NCBI GenBank assembly: GCA_024663395.1
Contig: JANFAH010000003.1
Location: 2,852,001 to 2,916,000, forward strand
Reading direction: 5' to 3'
DNA from: Pisolithus tinctorius
Lineage: Eukaryota > Basidiomycota > Agaricomycetes > Boletales > Pisolithaceae
Length of the DNA: 64,000 nt
The notes beneath the pieces are model-generated. The model had not been told where the DNA came from, made no database searches, and was given only the letters and a program-made list of their open reading frames with translations. The first letter of the stretch is position 1. Every line of letters begins with the position of its first letter. Of the stretch, positions 1 to 10,945 are shown one piece after another. The position numbers and the translations under genes were made by a program.

Positions 1-747
1 ATTGCAGTTTGCGGTGATTCTGCAATCCGATATCGAAGTGTCTGTATGATCTGAGGGAGAACAAGGTAATCGTCATCCTGGCGTCCACTCAGTGAGCTAT
101 GAGGAAGAGGCTACTAACTGACGCTGACCTGGAAGAAACAAAACTGTGTCTTAGCCTGAACACACGCCAGAAACCGCGCGTGAAAGTAGAGGTTACGTTC
201 AGAGTTGTGAAGTCTAAGCTTCGCCTTGGGGCACCCGCTGCTCGCAAAGGTCTGCAGTCTCCAGATGCTCAGGCCAGGCTCATCGAATACAACATACACC
301 AACCTCATACGTCAGTTCCTTTGGACTATTATTCCAGATGAACACTTCGGCGACAGTGTCGAGTAGCGATTCCTCGCAGAGCAAGGAGACAATGCGAACA
401 ACATTATCCAAGCGAGACCAGTTCAACACAATTGCAGTGACATCAGGACGTTGTCGAGGAGTAACTGTATTCTGCGAACGAGCACGACTGATATTCACAT
501 CAATACCATCCACGAAACTTGGAAGGAAGAATCCCGGGTGGTAGGTACCCTGCAAGGGCAGTTCCGCCGCGGCTAGCTCTTCGCAGGATAAGAAGATCGC
601 AAATCGCACGGAAAGAAGCACCACAATAGCGGCGACCAGTACGGCCAGGGTCCTGCAGGGCCACTGCATACTATGGACTAGGGACAATGATGTAGCTTGC
701 CTCTGCGTTTGAGCCCACGGTCTTTCGCGTGGCAACACACTCATCAA
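1..747 (-). CDS. Putative type II membrane glycosyltransferase, 3' part outside window
   Basis: The gene runs off the left edge, so only the N-terminal part is visible. Exon 1 (747-311) encodes a short cytosolic tail, a hydrophobic segment near residues 32-52 and a luminal start with the pattern TAIVLNWSRLDNV, then FIWNNSP. Introns at 310-252 (GTATGA...CAG) and 128-78 (GTCAGC...CAG) join this to a block with NLYFHARFLAC and then FCFFQDDDYLV. The DDD triplet after a hydrophobic strand is the place where nucleotide-sugar glycosyltransferases of the GT-A fold bind metal and UDP-sugar, so a Golgi or ER glycosyltransferase is inferred. The acceptor is unknown. The Met at 747 is the first one before the membrane segment. 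The gene lies 109 bases downstream of the PUP3 stop, on the same strand. Confidence 0.62.
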
Positions 748-856
748 TTCTGAAACCCCGACCGGGCCTTGGTTTCATCCCATCTCGTATGATGTGTATT
801 GGCTATAATTGGTACAGGGACTCTGATAATTGGACAAGTCCATACAAAGCTGCTGC

Positions 857-1676
857 CTAATCCATCCTGCCTTTCAACGTACGTGTTACGACGCGATCTT
901 TGGTACTATGATACAGTCAGCCTCACATAGTAGAAGTAGAGGGAATCTCACATGACATGTACAACCGCACCCCAGCCAGAGAACGCGTCCCTGTCAACAC
1001 CGTTCAAGAGTGTTTGTGAAATAGTCTCAAAGAGATCTTCAGGTCCCAAGTCAGGTTCCCATAGTCCCTCTGCCAGACCATAAAGTTTGGAGCTCGCAGT
1101 TCCAGCAACTACGAAATCTTTGGCAAAATTGAGGCAGCCGATAAGGTCTGCTGCCGCAATAAATGGTTTGGAGCCCGATGAAGTATTCTCCAGCCCAGCT
1201 ATAACAGGCTCGACGAAATACGGTCCGAAGCGGTGTTCGTAGAGGGTGGAGGAAACAAGGTGGGCAAAGGTCTGAGGTTCAATGTCCCTTTCCTCCTTGA
1301 TCGTGTACATGTTGACACGATAGCGAAAACGTTCTCGACTGCTACACGTTAAACAATGCCTTTCAGCAGCGAACATCTCGACTCACAGAGTAGTCACGTC
1401 AGTACCCAGTCCAGCCAAGCCAACGTAGGTTCTATCAGTCACAGGGAAGATCTACCAAGTAGTTAGTGAATAGGAGGGTACGGAAAACAAGAGTGATATT
1501 CACTCTCTGGAAATTAGATGCGATACCCAGAGCCTGGTTTCCAAACCGCAAGTCTGAGGCAATCGCAACGCAATCCTTCCCGACCATGGCTATGACGGAG
1601 CCACCGTTGTATTCCATTATCGACTGTAGCAGCACTGTGTCAGGGGAGAAGGAAGCCTAGTTTAGGGACACACCAT
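857..1676 (-). CDS. PUP3: 20S proteasome subunit beta type-3
   Basis: Non-catalytic beta-3 subunit of the 20S proteasome core. Five coding exons can be joined with clean borders: ATG alone (1676-1674), 1623-1504, 1451-1387, 1338-952 and 905-857. The product begins [11 protein letters not shown], continues [14 protein letters not shown] and [20 protein letters not shown], then [16 protein letters not shown], and ends [13 protein letters not shown] followed by [15 protein letters not shown]. This matches beta-3 throughout, which lacks the catalytic N-terminal Thr. The first coding exon is only the start codon: ATG at 1676-1674 is followed at once by GTGTGT, and the acceptor CTACAG lies before TCGATAATGG. 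Beginning instead at the internal Met of SIMEYN would lose the usual N-terminus. It is divergent from MOCS1, about 170 bases apart. Confidence 0.93.
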
Positions 1677-1848
1677 CTTGTATCAAAGGTCGAGCTGACG
1701 ATGGTACGCGTTAACTGGTGGTATGAATGCATACCACCAAGCGACCACAGTTCTGACGCGTCCACTTCTGTCACGGATGCGTGACAGGTCACGTCACGGT
1801 CGATCTTCGGATCGCCGATCGCCGTGGACAACTTCAGAAGCGTCCAGC

Positions 1849-3295
1849 ATGCAGACATCACTCCGACTTCCATCGTTTGCACTGGGTCAGCGTAGCCTAT
1901 TACGCTTTTACTCGTCACGAGGAGCTACGGACTTGCAAGCCCGCGCTCGGGTACAGTGAAATCACCCACTCTTTCTTTGCTTCACTTTTCGACGTTCAAG
2001 CCAGGGCCGGATCATTCAAATAGACTCCCGGAATCCCCTTCCAGAGCTTGTCGACTCTTTCAAGAGGAAGCACGATTATCTACGCATATCCCTCACTGAA
2101 CGGTGTAATCTAAGATGTGCGCTTGTGTTGTTGTATTCTTGACCTTCGCTCGCCAATGAGTTGATGATAGGCTTCTACTGCATGCCTAGCGAGGGCGTCC
2201 AACTCTCCCCAGCGGAACATATCCTCACAGACGACGAAATAATTCATTTGGCAACCTTGTTCGTCAGAAGTGGTATAACAAAAATACGCCTGACGGGAGG
2301 TGAACCGACAATCAGAAAAGGCTTGTGTACACTCATCAGTAATACACTTAACTTTACGGGCCCGCACTCGGCTGACGGTCGTCTCAGAGAGGCTCGACTC
2401 TTTGCGTTCGCTTGGTTTAACATCAATCGCGATGACAAGCAATGGACTTGCATTGCATCGTCAGCTGCCAAACCTTGTCGACTCGGGTTTAACTCATCTC
2501 AACCTGAGGTTTGCGTTTATTTAATCGACTTGGGAATACCCTGATGGTTATGGCTAAGGTAGCCTCGACACACTTGACCCTTTCAAATTCGAAATTATGA
2601 CCCGGCGCCTAGGGCATGATGCAGTCCTAAAGTCGCTAGGCGTCGCTCTCTCTTGCCGAGGCCTACAATCAGTCAAGTTGAATGTCGTCGTCGTGAAAGG
2701 CCTCAATGATTCCGAGGTTCTTGATTTTGTCAACTTGACCAGGGACAGAGATCTTTGGGTGCGATTCATAGAGTTTATGCCTTTCTCAGGCAAGATTTGC
2801 TCTTCGGTGACTGGGTTTTCCCACTCACTCCCGACTGGTTTTAGGGAACAAGTGGGACAGGAATAAGGTGGTACCGTCAGCGGATCTCCTGGCCATGATC
2901 AGGAAGCAGCACCCAAGCATCGAACAAGTGCAGACAGTGCCGAGTGACACGGCTCGTTTATGGAAAGTCCCAGGTCACAAGGGCGGTATTGGTTTCATTA
3001 GCAGCATGTCCGATCACTTCTGTTCGTCTTGTAACCGGTTGCGCATCACCGCTGATGGCAAGATTAAAGTCGGTACACTCTCCGTTCTTGAACATGTACT
3101 CACAAGATGGCGCTGCAGGTTTGTTTATTCGACCCAAAGGAAATCAGCCTTCGTGACGAGATGCGACGCGGTGCGAACGATACCGAGCTACTGGAAGTCG
3201 TTAGATCCGCAGTTTGGGGCAAGAAGGAAAAGCATGCAGGCATGGATAATATTGACACTGTCTCGAACCGCCCTATGATTCTTATCGGAGGTTAG
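1849..3295 (+). CDS. MOCS1: Molybdenum cofactor biosynthesis protein MoaA/MOCS1A (GTP 3',8-cyclase)
   Basis: Radical SAM enzyme of the first step of molybdopterin synthesis, converting GTP to the cyclic intermediate used by MoaC. The chosen Met at 1849 opens a basic, Ser-rich presequence ([20 protein letters not shown]), consistent with mitochondrial import; an in-frame Met lies upstream at 1723. Visible motifs: the SAM-cluster cysteines C-NLR-C-FY-C, whose second Cys codon is split by intron 2117-2170; [29 protein letters not shown]; the C-terminal cluster [18 protein letters not shown]; and the terminal Gly-Gly just before the TAG at 3293-3295. Further introns are 1951-2004, 2339-2387, about 2512-2562, 2790-2844 (GC-AG) and 3069-3118. 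All essential cysteines and the GG tail are present, so it looks functional. Confidence 0.9.
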
Positions 3296-3382
3296 GCTCT
3301 TTGCTTTGCACGCGTAGCAACCTCTGCGGGATACGACCACAGCATCTTCCGTCCTTGACGTATCTTTCACCGCTTGCCGCAG

Positions 3383-4110
3383 GACCCCGCAATTCTCAGC
3401 GTTCGGTCCTGCATCTGGGAAGCACAACAGCTGTTATCCGGCCATCGAATTCTGTTGTTGCGACCCCTACTAGTCATCTTGCACGTGGCTGCGACCAGCG
3501 TCGATGGAGTACGCGGTCCGCTACCGATGAGCCGCGACTAACGCACATAGATGCAACTGGTCAACCGTCGATGGTCGACGTAAGTTCCAAAGAGGCCACG
3601 AAACGCAGCGCTACTGCGATCGGCCACATTTACATCCCCAAGATCGCCTACGATCTCGTGTTGGGGATGGATTCTCCACTTGCCCATCGGCCACCGCCGT
3701 CGCATGAGAAAGCATGGGCGAAGTCCCTTAGTAAAGGACCCGTCCTGACAGTAGCGCAGCTTGCAGCTATCATGGGGTGCAAACGGACGCCGGAGCTGAT
3801 TCCGCTCTGCCATCCCTTACCGCTATCTAATATCTCGGTGACTCTAACACCTGAGGCAACACCACAAGATGAGCAAATGCAACATTCCACACATTGGCTA
3901 CCGTGCCGAATCAAATGCATAGCGACGGTTACGTGTGAGGGTAAAACTGGTGTCGAAATGGAAGCCTTGACAGCTGTATCCATCGGACTTCTCACAGTTT
4001 GGGATATGCTGAAAGCTATAGCTGGGAAGGATATGGCCATAGGGAATATCATGGTATCACATAAGAGTGGTGGGAAAAGTGGCGACTTCGTCCGTGACGA
4101 GGGCAAGTAA
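3383..4110 (+). CDS. MOCS1: MoaC/MOCS1B domain (cyclic pyranopterin monophosphate synthase), probably expressed fused to MOCS1A
   Basis: Complete MoaC domain, which completes formation of cyclic pyranopterin monophosphate from the MoaA product. Motifs: LTHIDATGQPSMVDVSSKEA near 3538-3600, MGCKRTPELIPLCHPLPL, TVTCEGKTGVEMEALTAVS and DMAIGNIMVSHKSGGKSGDF, ending at TAA 4108-4110. The frame is open from before 3301, but no ATG lies ahead of the conserved core; the first is the Met inside QPSMVDV. It therefore probably depends on splicing from MOCS1A. A candidate intron 3291-3382 (GTTAGG...CCGCAG) joins the frames and removes the MOCS1A stop. This resembles the fused cnxABC/MOCS1 layout known in eukaryotes. 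The domain call is firm; the exact 5' border is inferred. Confidence 0.85.
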
Positions 4111-4887
4111 GATAACTAGAGTTAATCTAGCAAAGCGGTTTGTTCGAAGTCTGAGGCCGATTTCCGAACCATGACATTTGGGGGAACCCCAGATTCCATA
4201 GCCGGGGCTTATCGATATTGTTGATGTGATTCCTGCGGCCGCAGCCTACATAGTCCGAGGTATGAACTCATCACAACTAGTGCAGTTTGGTGAAAATCTG
4301 GAAAGCCTTTGTAACACCAGACTGAGATTGGGTGACTTGCACTGCAAATAATGGGCATGTCGAAACGAATATAATGGTATCAGCGGGGGGTGCAGATGAA
4401 ATTCTCAAGCTTCCAGGCAGGGAACAGGTAGTGTTGTTTCAGAACTCCTTCGGCTCGAGATCTTCGGGGGGGGGGGGTACATTTCCACTGTCATTCGGTG
4501 CATACTTTAGACCAAGACCCGACCAAAGGTTGACGATCGCAACTGCATGGTATAAGTATTTCGGATGGAGGAGCTTCTGAGTCGCCCGCAGCCGACAACG
4601 CACGTCCGTGCTCCCACATACCAGCGTTCGTGCTTTTATACTCACTGTAGAGAACTGAGCGTTTTCATCAGACGGTTCTAAACTGTCTGACTTTCGCCGT
4701 ACATATTGCTTTGGTCAACAATCTTGGCACAAGACAGTACAGCCGTCATCTGTTTGGGACTGATTATTCACCGAAGCTTCTCCGGACGCCATCTATCCAC
4801 TGATACAAACCTACAGTCAATTCGACTCGGCCAAATATACCTAATGCCACGGACCTTGGATCGTAATGAACAGGCGAGTTGAGAGTA
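4111..4887. other. Intergenic stretch between MOCS1 and the TXNDC17-like gene
   Basis: No coding region with recognisable conservation was found. Short open frames on both strands around 4332-4645 show no family motif and no convincing splice partners. The stretch contains a 12-base G homopolymer. It most likely holds the 3' ends of the two convergent genes. Confidence 0.5.
4466..4477 (+). repeat. Homopolymer run of 12 G
   Basis: A run of twelve G bases within an otherwise mixed intergenic sequence. Such a run is prone to length errors in sequencing and to slippage, so any open frame across it should not be trusted. Confidence 0.9.
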
Positions 4888-5425
4888 TCAAGCGTCGTGT
4901 GACTGGACGAAAGACGAGAATTTAATGGGATCCAGCAAGTCATCCTCCACTAGACGGCTGATCTCTTCACCTGCCTGCAATTCGCTCCGAAACTTCAGCG
5001 CATGGACTGGGTACGTGGGCGGCTCACATCATTCAACCTGACGATCGTTGGGATGGAGGTGAGGCACCACGGGTCCTTGCGGAAGATGTTGTCCTGGGAC
5101 TTCCATCTGACCATGTTACGTGGATTTGAGTGCCATCATTCGGCTGAGCAGGATATATTGCTCTTACTCTGCTTTCTGGCCAACATATACGAGCACCGCG
5201 AATGGACTACTCTCTGGAGCAAAGGTTTCGTTGATCAAGTTCTCCACAGCTACGCAGTCCTTGACCACAGCTATTGGAGAAAACTTCACGAAAATGCAAA
5301 GAAAAAGAACACACGGGGCACCACAATTTACCGTCCACTCGAGATGAGAAGAAAACAAGGAAGCGGTTTTGACCAGTCGCAAGAGCTGCAACTTCAGCTG
5401 GAAGCTCAGCCTCTTGAAGAGGCAT
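4888..5425 (-). CDS. Thioredoxin-domain protein of the TXNDC17/TRP14 family
   Basis: Small cytosolic thioredoxin-like protein. The start at 5425 gives MPLQEAELPAEVAALATG, then FLVFFSSRVDGKLWCP joined by an intron (donor GTGTGT just after the CCC of Pro) to DCVAVENLINETFAP, so the redox motif WCPDC is created across the splice. Next come LVYVGQKAE, an intron, WKSQDNIFRKDPW and SIPTIVRLND, an intron, and AGEEISRLVEDDLLDP, ending SFVQSHDA with TGA at 4890-4888. WCPDC and the size of about 130 residues are typical of TRP14-type proteins, which reduce disulfides and nitrosothiols using thioredoxin reductase. It lies in tandem, 3' of AGC1 on the same strand. Confidence 0.85.
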
Positions 5426-5746
5426 CTTGATTCTTGATAGTCTGATAACGCCGAAGTACCAAGTGTGGTGCTGTCCAAGCGCAGTGAAAGCCGAGCTCCG
5501 AAGTCCTAAACAGGCGCTACGTAAGTACTGCATGCCCACCCGCATTCCGAACTGGGGACGCAACCCATACGTATGTACATAGGATAAGATATACGGATGT
5601 CGATGACTCCGTAAGCATAAGCTGAGTGTGATCTAGTGTACGCAGTCAGATGACAGAGAAACTGATTCAGGGTAGCCGGGGTCACGGAAAGAAGATCCAA
5701 ACGCAGATATCCTAGAAACATGGTAGGCTCTAAGGAACTCAGAATA

Positions 5747-8700
5747 TCATGCCTGCTCTGAAACAGAAGGTACGAAGGGCGGAGTAAATCTCGCAGCACG
5801 ACGACCGAAATCACCGTGTACGTCCAGCAAAATCTTCAACGCATTCCGGGCGCGGATTCTTGATATATCGTCTTGTCTGGATGTTAGCGCTGTTTGTACC
5901 TGAGGTGGTTTCTCCTCCCATGGATACTGAATAAAGCATAAGCCAGTCATGGTGGAAAATACAATTAGCAAAACTCACCGGCAGGAACTGCAAGAACGTA
6001 GAACATCAGCGTCGCGGTAAATATACTACATGGACTTAAGCATACCTTATGCAAGTATTCGTACGCAAGCAGAGTGAAACCAAACTGTGGACTACTCCTC
6101 ACAACTCGTGCAGGTCCGCCTTTGAACAGTGCCTTGAAGCCTTCTTCACGATCTAAATTTGTACAAGAGCGTTAATCATTCAAGCCCAACGGAGTTTGTC
6201 ACGAACAAATTTTCACAAATGCATCTGTAAGTCCCTTGTAATGAGATTGACCTTTGCGAGCTTCAACTTGAAGGCGAGTTTTTACAACGTCTGCAGCAAA
6301 TCAACACGAGCACAAGAGAAAACATCCACCAAAATACAAACCAGCAGGTGTCGTGAGATAGGCTGCTGGCATTCCACTGTATAATGGGTCAACAAAGGTT
6401 GTGATGAGAGCAATGAACAACGGGATGACACTCACGCGATCGCAGCCGAACCGAGCGTCTCTAGAAAGCTTAGCTGCTTTCCATTGTACCCTTCATGGAA
6501 GACATCCTTCTTGAGATGCGAATATGTAGGGAAATATATAGCAGAGAACGGAATGTCACGAAGCAAGCAAGCACTAGCACCTCGGTACAGACCGAGGATA
6601 CCCAGCTGCCGTACGATATGAACGGCGCCCTTAGGAGCCGCACCTTCCACACGCGCGGTCTCGCCTTGCACTTGTAGTCGAATTTTCCTGAAGGCTATCT
6701 GAATTGATTAGAACCATCGCAGATCAATAGGGCTTACACAATTTCCAAAGGATTTGTGAATACCTAAGAGACTGAGCACTTAAAACGCGTCGATGGATGG
6801 TAACGCTCACCACTTGGCAACCGCCCGCAGTGCCCCCGGCAATGAGCTCCCATATCAACTTGATTCGACCAGTCTCAGGGTCCATCGCTCGCCGCCGTAC
6901 GAAATCATTGACAGTCAGCTTGATGGCTTTTTCAGGTGCAACGCCCTAATGCTTCTTAGTTCGTCATCATCAGGAACTGAAAAACTGTTACCCACGATCA
7001 GCTGAGGGCCAAGGCCACGATAGAAACCGATAAAACCCTCGTTTCGGAAAATTTTACGCGCACAGTCAAAACTGTTCTTGTAAAGCATTTGGCCGACAAC
7101 GGTACTACGCTGATTTTGCATCCTATTCCATGGAGAGAATTAGCATAGCAATAGATAATGAATTTCCATTGTATCGCACCGGGTCTAAAGACAGGAATTC
7201 TTCTGTCATCTCGCAAGTATTCAGCACCTTAGCAAACGCACCTTAACTGTCGGGTGGCACGTCAGTACACCATATTAGAGACCATAATTGACGAGTACAC
7301 ACCCATATCTATCGGGTATACAATAGTTGCTCCAAATGCACCTGCGATACCTAAAAAGGCATTAGAAGATACTTTGTTAACAGGTCATCTTGCATACCTC
7401 CTTGAGCGAAGTTGTAGACCGACTGCAGGAATCCATTTAAGAAGGACATTTGGGCAGAAACAGGTTTCACTTCAGTCTCTTCATGAGGAGCCTTCCAACG
7501 AGGATCCAACAGCTGCGCAAAGTCTACCAAAGCCAGCCGCTTTTCAGCGCTGCCTCTCCCCGCAAAGTGGAAGATAATGGATGCCTCCATGGGTGTAAAT
7601 AAAGAATAACGAGAGCTAATCGAAGCATGGTTCAGAAAATCAGATTGATCTATACGTCCGTCTTTGGATTTTGCGGTAGCTTCTCGAATGATACTACGGC
7701 AATGTCAATTTTGAGTTGGCAATATTACTGGCTACGCACCGTTCTACCATATCCATCTCTGAGGAGCACTCAGCGTCCCTGTTGCATAAACTCAACCATC
7801 ACGCACCTCGAACCACATTATGAAAGGCCACCACTTCCGAATAGGATATACGACCCCCAGGTGTAAGCGTGCACAAGGTCGGTAGGCGTTCCACAACAGC
7901 ATCTGATAGTTTATGTCCAGCAATTTCCTAAGTGAGACGGGGTTACGATGGTCTAATGGGCTCTGCTGAGATACAAACATACTAGTATTATCTGTTTGAA
8001 CTGGTCTGGCTTGATGAAGCCATCTTGATTCGTGTCTAGGTACTGGAAAGCTTGTCGCACTCGTTCGCCTTGGAGACCCTTCATCAGTTGAGTGAATTCA
8101 TTGTCTAAGTAAGTGTTGGTTAGCTAGAGCGACCCCTCGGAACAGTATACCGACATCCAAGGACACGGGTTCCATTCTTCTTCCCAAGATATAACTTAAC
8201 CCAATCACTGCCAGACGTCAGTTGTGACTCGATGACGCGCAAAAAATGCCAATCACCATTCGAAATCAAAAGGAATGGCGGAGGAGTTGACGTTGGCAGT
8301 AAATACATTTTTAAACTCGTCTAGAGAAATTGTCCCGGAGTTATCGCTTATTATATAAATAATCAGACACTGGGGCATTCCGGATAAAATGTTTCGGACT
8401 CACACGTCGAAGTATTGAAAGGCTATCCAGTAATCGGCATCGGGGCGCTTTAGCATCGTCTCGAAGACAGTGAAGTCGTCCCATGAAACTAGGCCACGCC
8501 TCGACGTGTCCGCGACACGGAAGAGAATGGCGAATTGGGCACGACCAATCTTAGACAAGTCCCCTCTTGGTGCAATGGCATTGACAAAATTTTCTGGGTC
8601 AAGGTATCTGACATTTACCATTAGCGAAAATGTAATTGGCGCCCGGTAAATCCCTTGCTTACTTTTCTCCGTTAACCACCACCTTCGCATTAGCATCAAA

Positions 8701-8832
8701 TACCCGCCTCCAACGCCTTAGTTCATTCTCTGGGGTGGACACGGCGTTCCGGACTGTTTTCAGCGCAGAACCCGTAAACGAGGAATTAGCTTGGGTATCG
8801 CAATGTACCGTCGGCAATAGAGGCAACATCAT
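5747..8832 (-). CDS. AGC1: Mitochondrial calcium-regulated aspartate-glutamate carrier (Aralar/Agc1 type)
   Basis: Inner-membrane carrier exchanging aspartate for glutamate plus a proton, part of the malate-aspartate shuttle. The N-terminal half has EF-hand segments: [47 protein letters not shown], then [31 protein letters not shown] and [15 protein letters not shown]. The C-terminal half has three carrier repeats with signature segments [29 protein letters not shown] and [17 protein letters not shown], and ends [31 protein letters not shown] and LLDVHGDFG. The gene holds more than a dozen short introns. It includes two consecutive 5-nt exons (7246-7242 and 7184-7180) and a 9-nt exon (5987-5979, Phe-Leu-Pro). 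The start at 8832 precedes the first recognisable EF-hand region and may not be the only one. Confidence 0.92.
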
Positions 8833-9060
8833 CCTAGCACTCCTCTAGATTTCCAGGTCTATCCGATTAGATGTGAGAGTATGGGTATCTCTATGAAGAA
8901 CGCGCCCGGCGGGAGTAGGCTTGCGCCGAAGCCAGTCTATGTAAACTGCAGTGGATGTCGAAAGAGAGGTCAACAAGTTTTTAGCCAAGCACCCGAGGCA
9001 ACCGGTGCGGGGATACTCGTTGATTATCTAAGCTGTGTACAGCCGCAACACGGCACCATG

Positions 9061-10829
9061 TTACCGCGCAAAAGCCACAGAGCGCGGCAACCTAAAGCTA
9101 ATGCAGTACATGTCCTTGTTCGGAGCAACTGATCGCACCAAGTGCAAGTCCACATCTTCCTCAATTTTGTGCCCAATCTTTGCCTCCACTCTCTAGTGAA
9201 AGCAATCTTCGTTCAGATTCGACCTTGTGAGGCTAATATCGGCTCACCAGTCTTATATCCGCTTCCGCTTTGACCGGTTCCAGTTCCCGTGTGAAACAAT
9301 AGCAGTGGATCATTGGCATAGCATCGTATAGCCTGCCTGATCCTTCTCCAGTCCCGTTTCGTGAGACCATTATACCCCGAAAAGCATCCAAGAAATCTAA
9401 GGCGGAATCGGGTAAATTCATAACAAAGCGCGTAATGACCTTCCTTGGAGGCAGAGTAGGAGCTAGAGGATGTGTTAAATCCCGGCGATTTTGTTTCAGT
9501 GCTTGTTGATCACGACGTGACTGTTTTTCCTTGAGTCGGCTGAGCTTTGGCCCAGAATATGGAGGAAACGGGTTCTCCGTGACGTTGAAGACCGCATTTC
9601 GGATGAAGTCACGACCGTCTTCACAGCTAGCACGGACCAAGTCGACCACCTTGCGGACGAGTTAGCGCCGATGATAAAACCCCATAATTATCACCTACGT
9701 TATTTTTAACAATGTTCGTCGATAAAAAATACGCACTGTCCGGGTTCAAATCGTTCGCCAGCACAGCACATCCCTTCTTGGCGGCCGGTATTGCGAAAGG
9801 TCCAACGCCCGCAAAAACATCCGCAACAACGTCTTCTGGCTTGAAAAGTTGGACAAGACGATCGTGTTCCGTGTGCAACCGGGAATTCCAGTAAACTTTG
9901 GAAAAATCAAAGGTAAAGCGACAATTGGATTCGTGCTACAAGACGGATGTCATTGATGCATCATCGCCTGTCAAGATGAAGGGAACAAACATGCTCTACG
10001 ATAAAATTAGGCTCTCCAGCCAGTAGTTCCATCTTGAAGAATCGAAATTTAGTGTCAATGTTATCGATCTTATTTACGACGGTCTTGATGGCTGGATTTT
10101 TCTGCGGAACGCTGAATAGTGGTCAGGGTAAAGTGCGGCTCCAGACTCACGTCCAAAATGACTTTGCCTATTATCTTCTTGTATGGTAAGTACTCTTTGT
10201 TGAGATTCAAGTGCGCTGGTTCGGGAACGTCATCGGAAATGAAGGTGCGCCCTCCTTGAAGCTCACCGATGTGTCCGGTTACAGAGAAACCTGTCGGAGA
10301 GCCATCGAGCAGCTCCTCAGGGAGTACAGCTTGCAAGATGTCGTCTACATGGTATTAAGTGCTGTCCCGATGGTAAGATGACACGGATCCTAGTACCTGC
10401 TGTCCAATAGTCGTAGTTCAAGTGGATCGTGTGGTCGACGAGTTCAGCCGAGTGCTCCGTCAGAAATCTACGTGCTTCCGACGACAGGGCGGCTGGTTCG
10501 TAACGACCATTGACAAGGACGATCGTAGCATCACGAAAGGCTCACTTACCTTCCGTCGCGACCTTGAGTAACAGCAAGCGTCGGCCCTGCATGCCGGATG
10601 GATCCCACACGACACTACGGATCTTGGGTACATCCACGATGTACCTATCCTATGTAAGGAGTCTGTCGACCAGGAAGATACAGGCTCACCTTCGCAATAC
10701 ATCTGATTTCAAAAATGTAGTGGTCTTCTGAGCTGGGATACGGGCTGCAAGGACCATGATTGATTTCTGGAAAACTGATCTGTCCAAGTCGTCCTTCATC
10801 CACCGATGTATAGGGGGCGACATGTCCAT
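9061..10829 (-). CDS. TRM5: tRNA (guanine37-N1)-methyltransferase
   Basis: Adds a methyl group to N1 of G37 next to the anticodon, preventing frameshifts. Motifs in order: MSPPIHRWM at the N-terminus, [92 protein letters not shown], the SAM-binding [17 protein letters not shown] and NDLNP, and the C-terminal KEDMYC-like segment [12 protein letters not shown]. It ends at TAA 9063-9061. About eight introns are needed; one, inside GHI-AHLNL, keeps the frame open if retained. Possible Mets lie at 10901, 10844, 10829 and 10823. The longer form would add a basic, Ser/Thr-rich leader that could target mitochondria, where Trm5 is also needed. Divergent from the TatD gene. Confidence 0.92.
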
Positions 10830-10945
10830 TGCAAGTTGCTGCATATTTTGTCGTCCGAACGAGCTCGTGCTGTGGAGGATGGTCGATGAGATGCGATGCA
10901 TATGTGGTCTGTCGCGAGTTCAACCCCTTTCTGCACAGTGCGACG

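Noticed and set aside
4332..4645. Open frames of 82 (+) and 68 (-) codons across the poly-G run
   Set aside because: No motif, no signal, and the 12-G homopolymer makes the frames unreliable.
5506..5814. 102-codon minus-strand frame overlapping the AGC1 3' end
   Set aside because: It is a different frame over the true AGC1 C-terminal exon and shows no conservation.
10070..10336. TRM5 frame reading through [13 protein letters not shown]
   Set aside because: These residues break the conserved [12 protein letters not shown]. The piece is an in-frame intron (GTGAGC...AACCAG) and not a real insertion.
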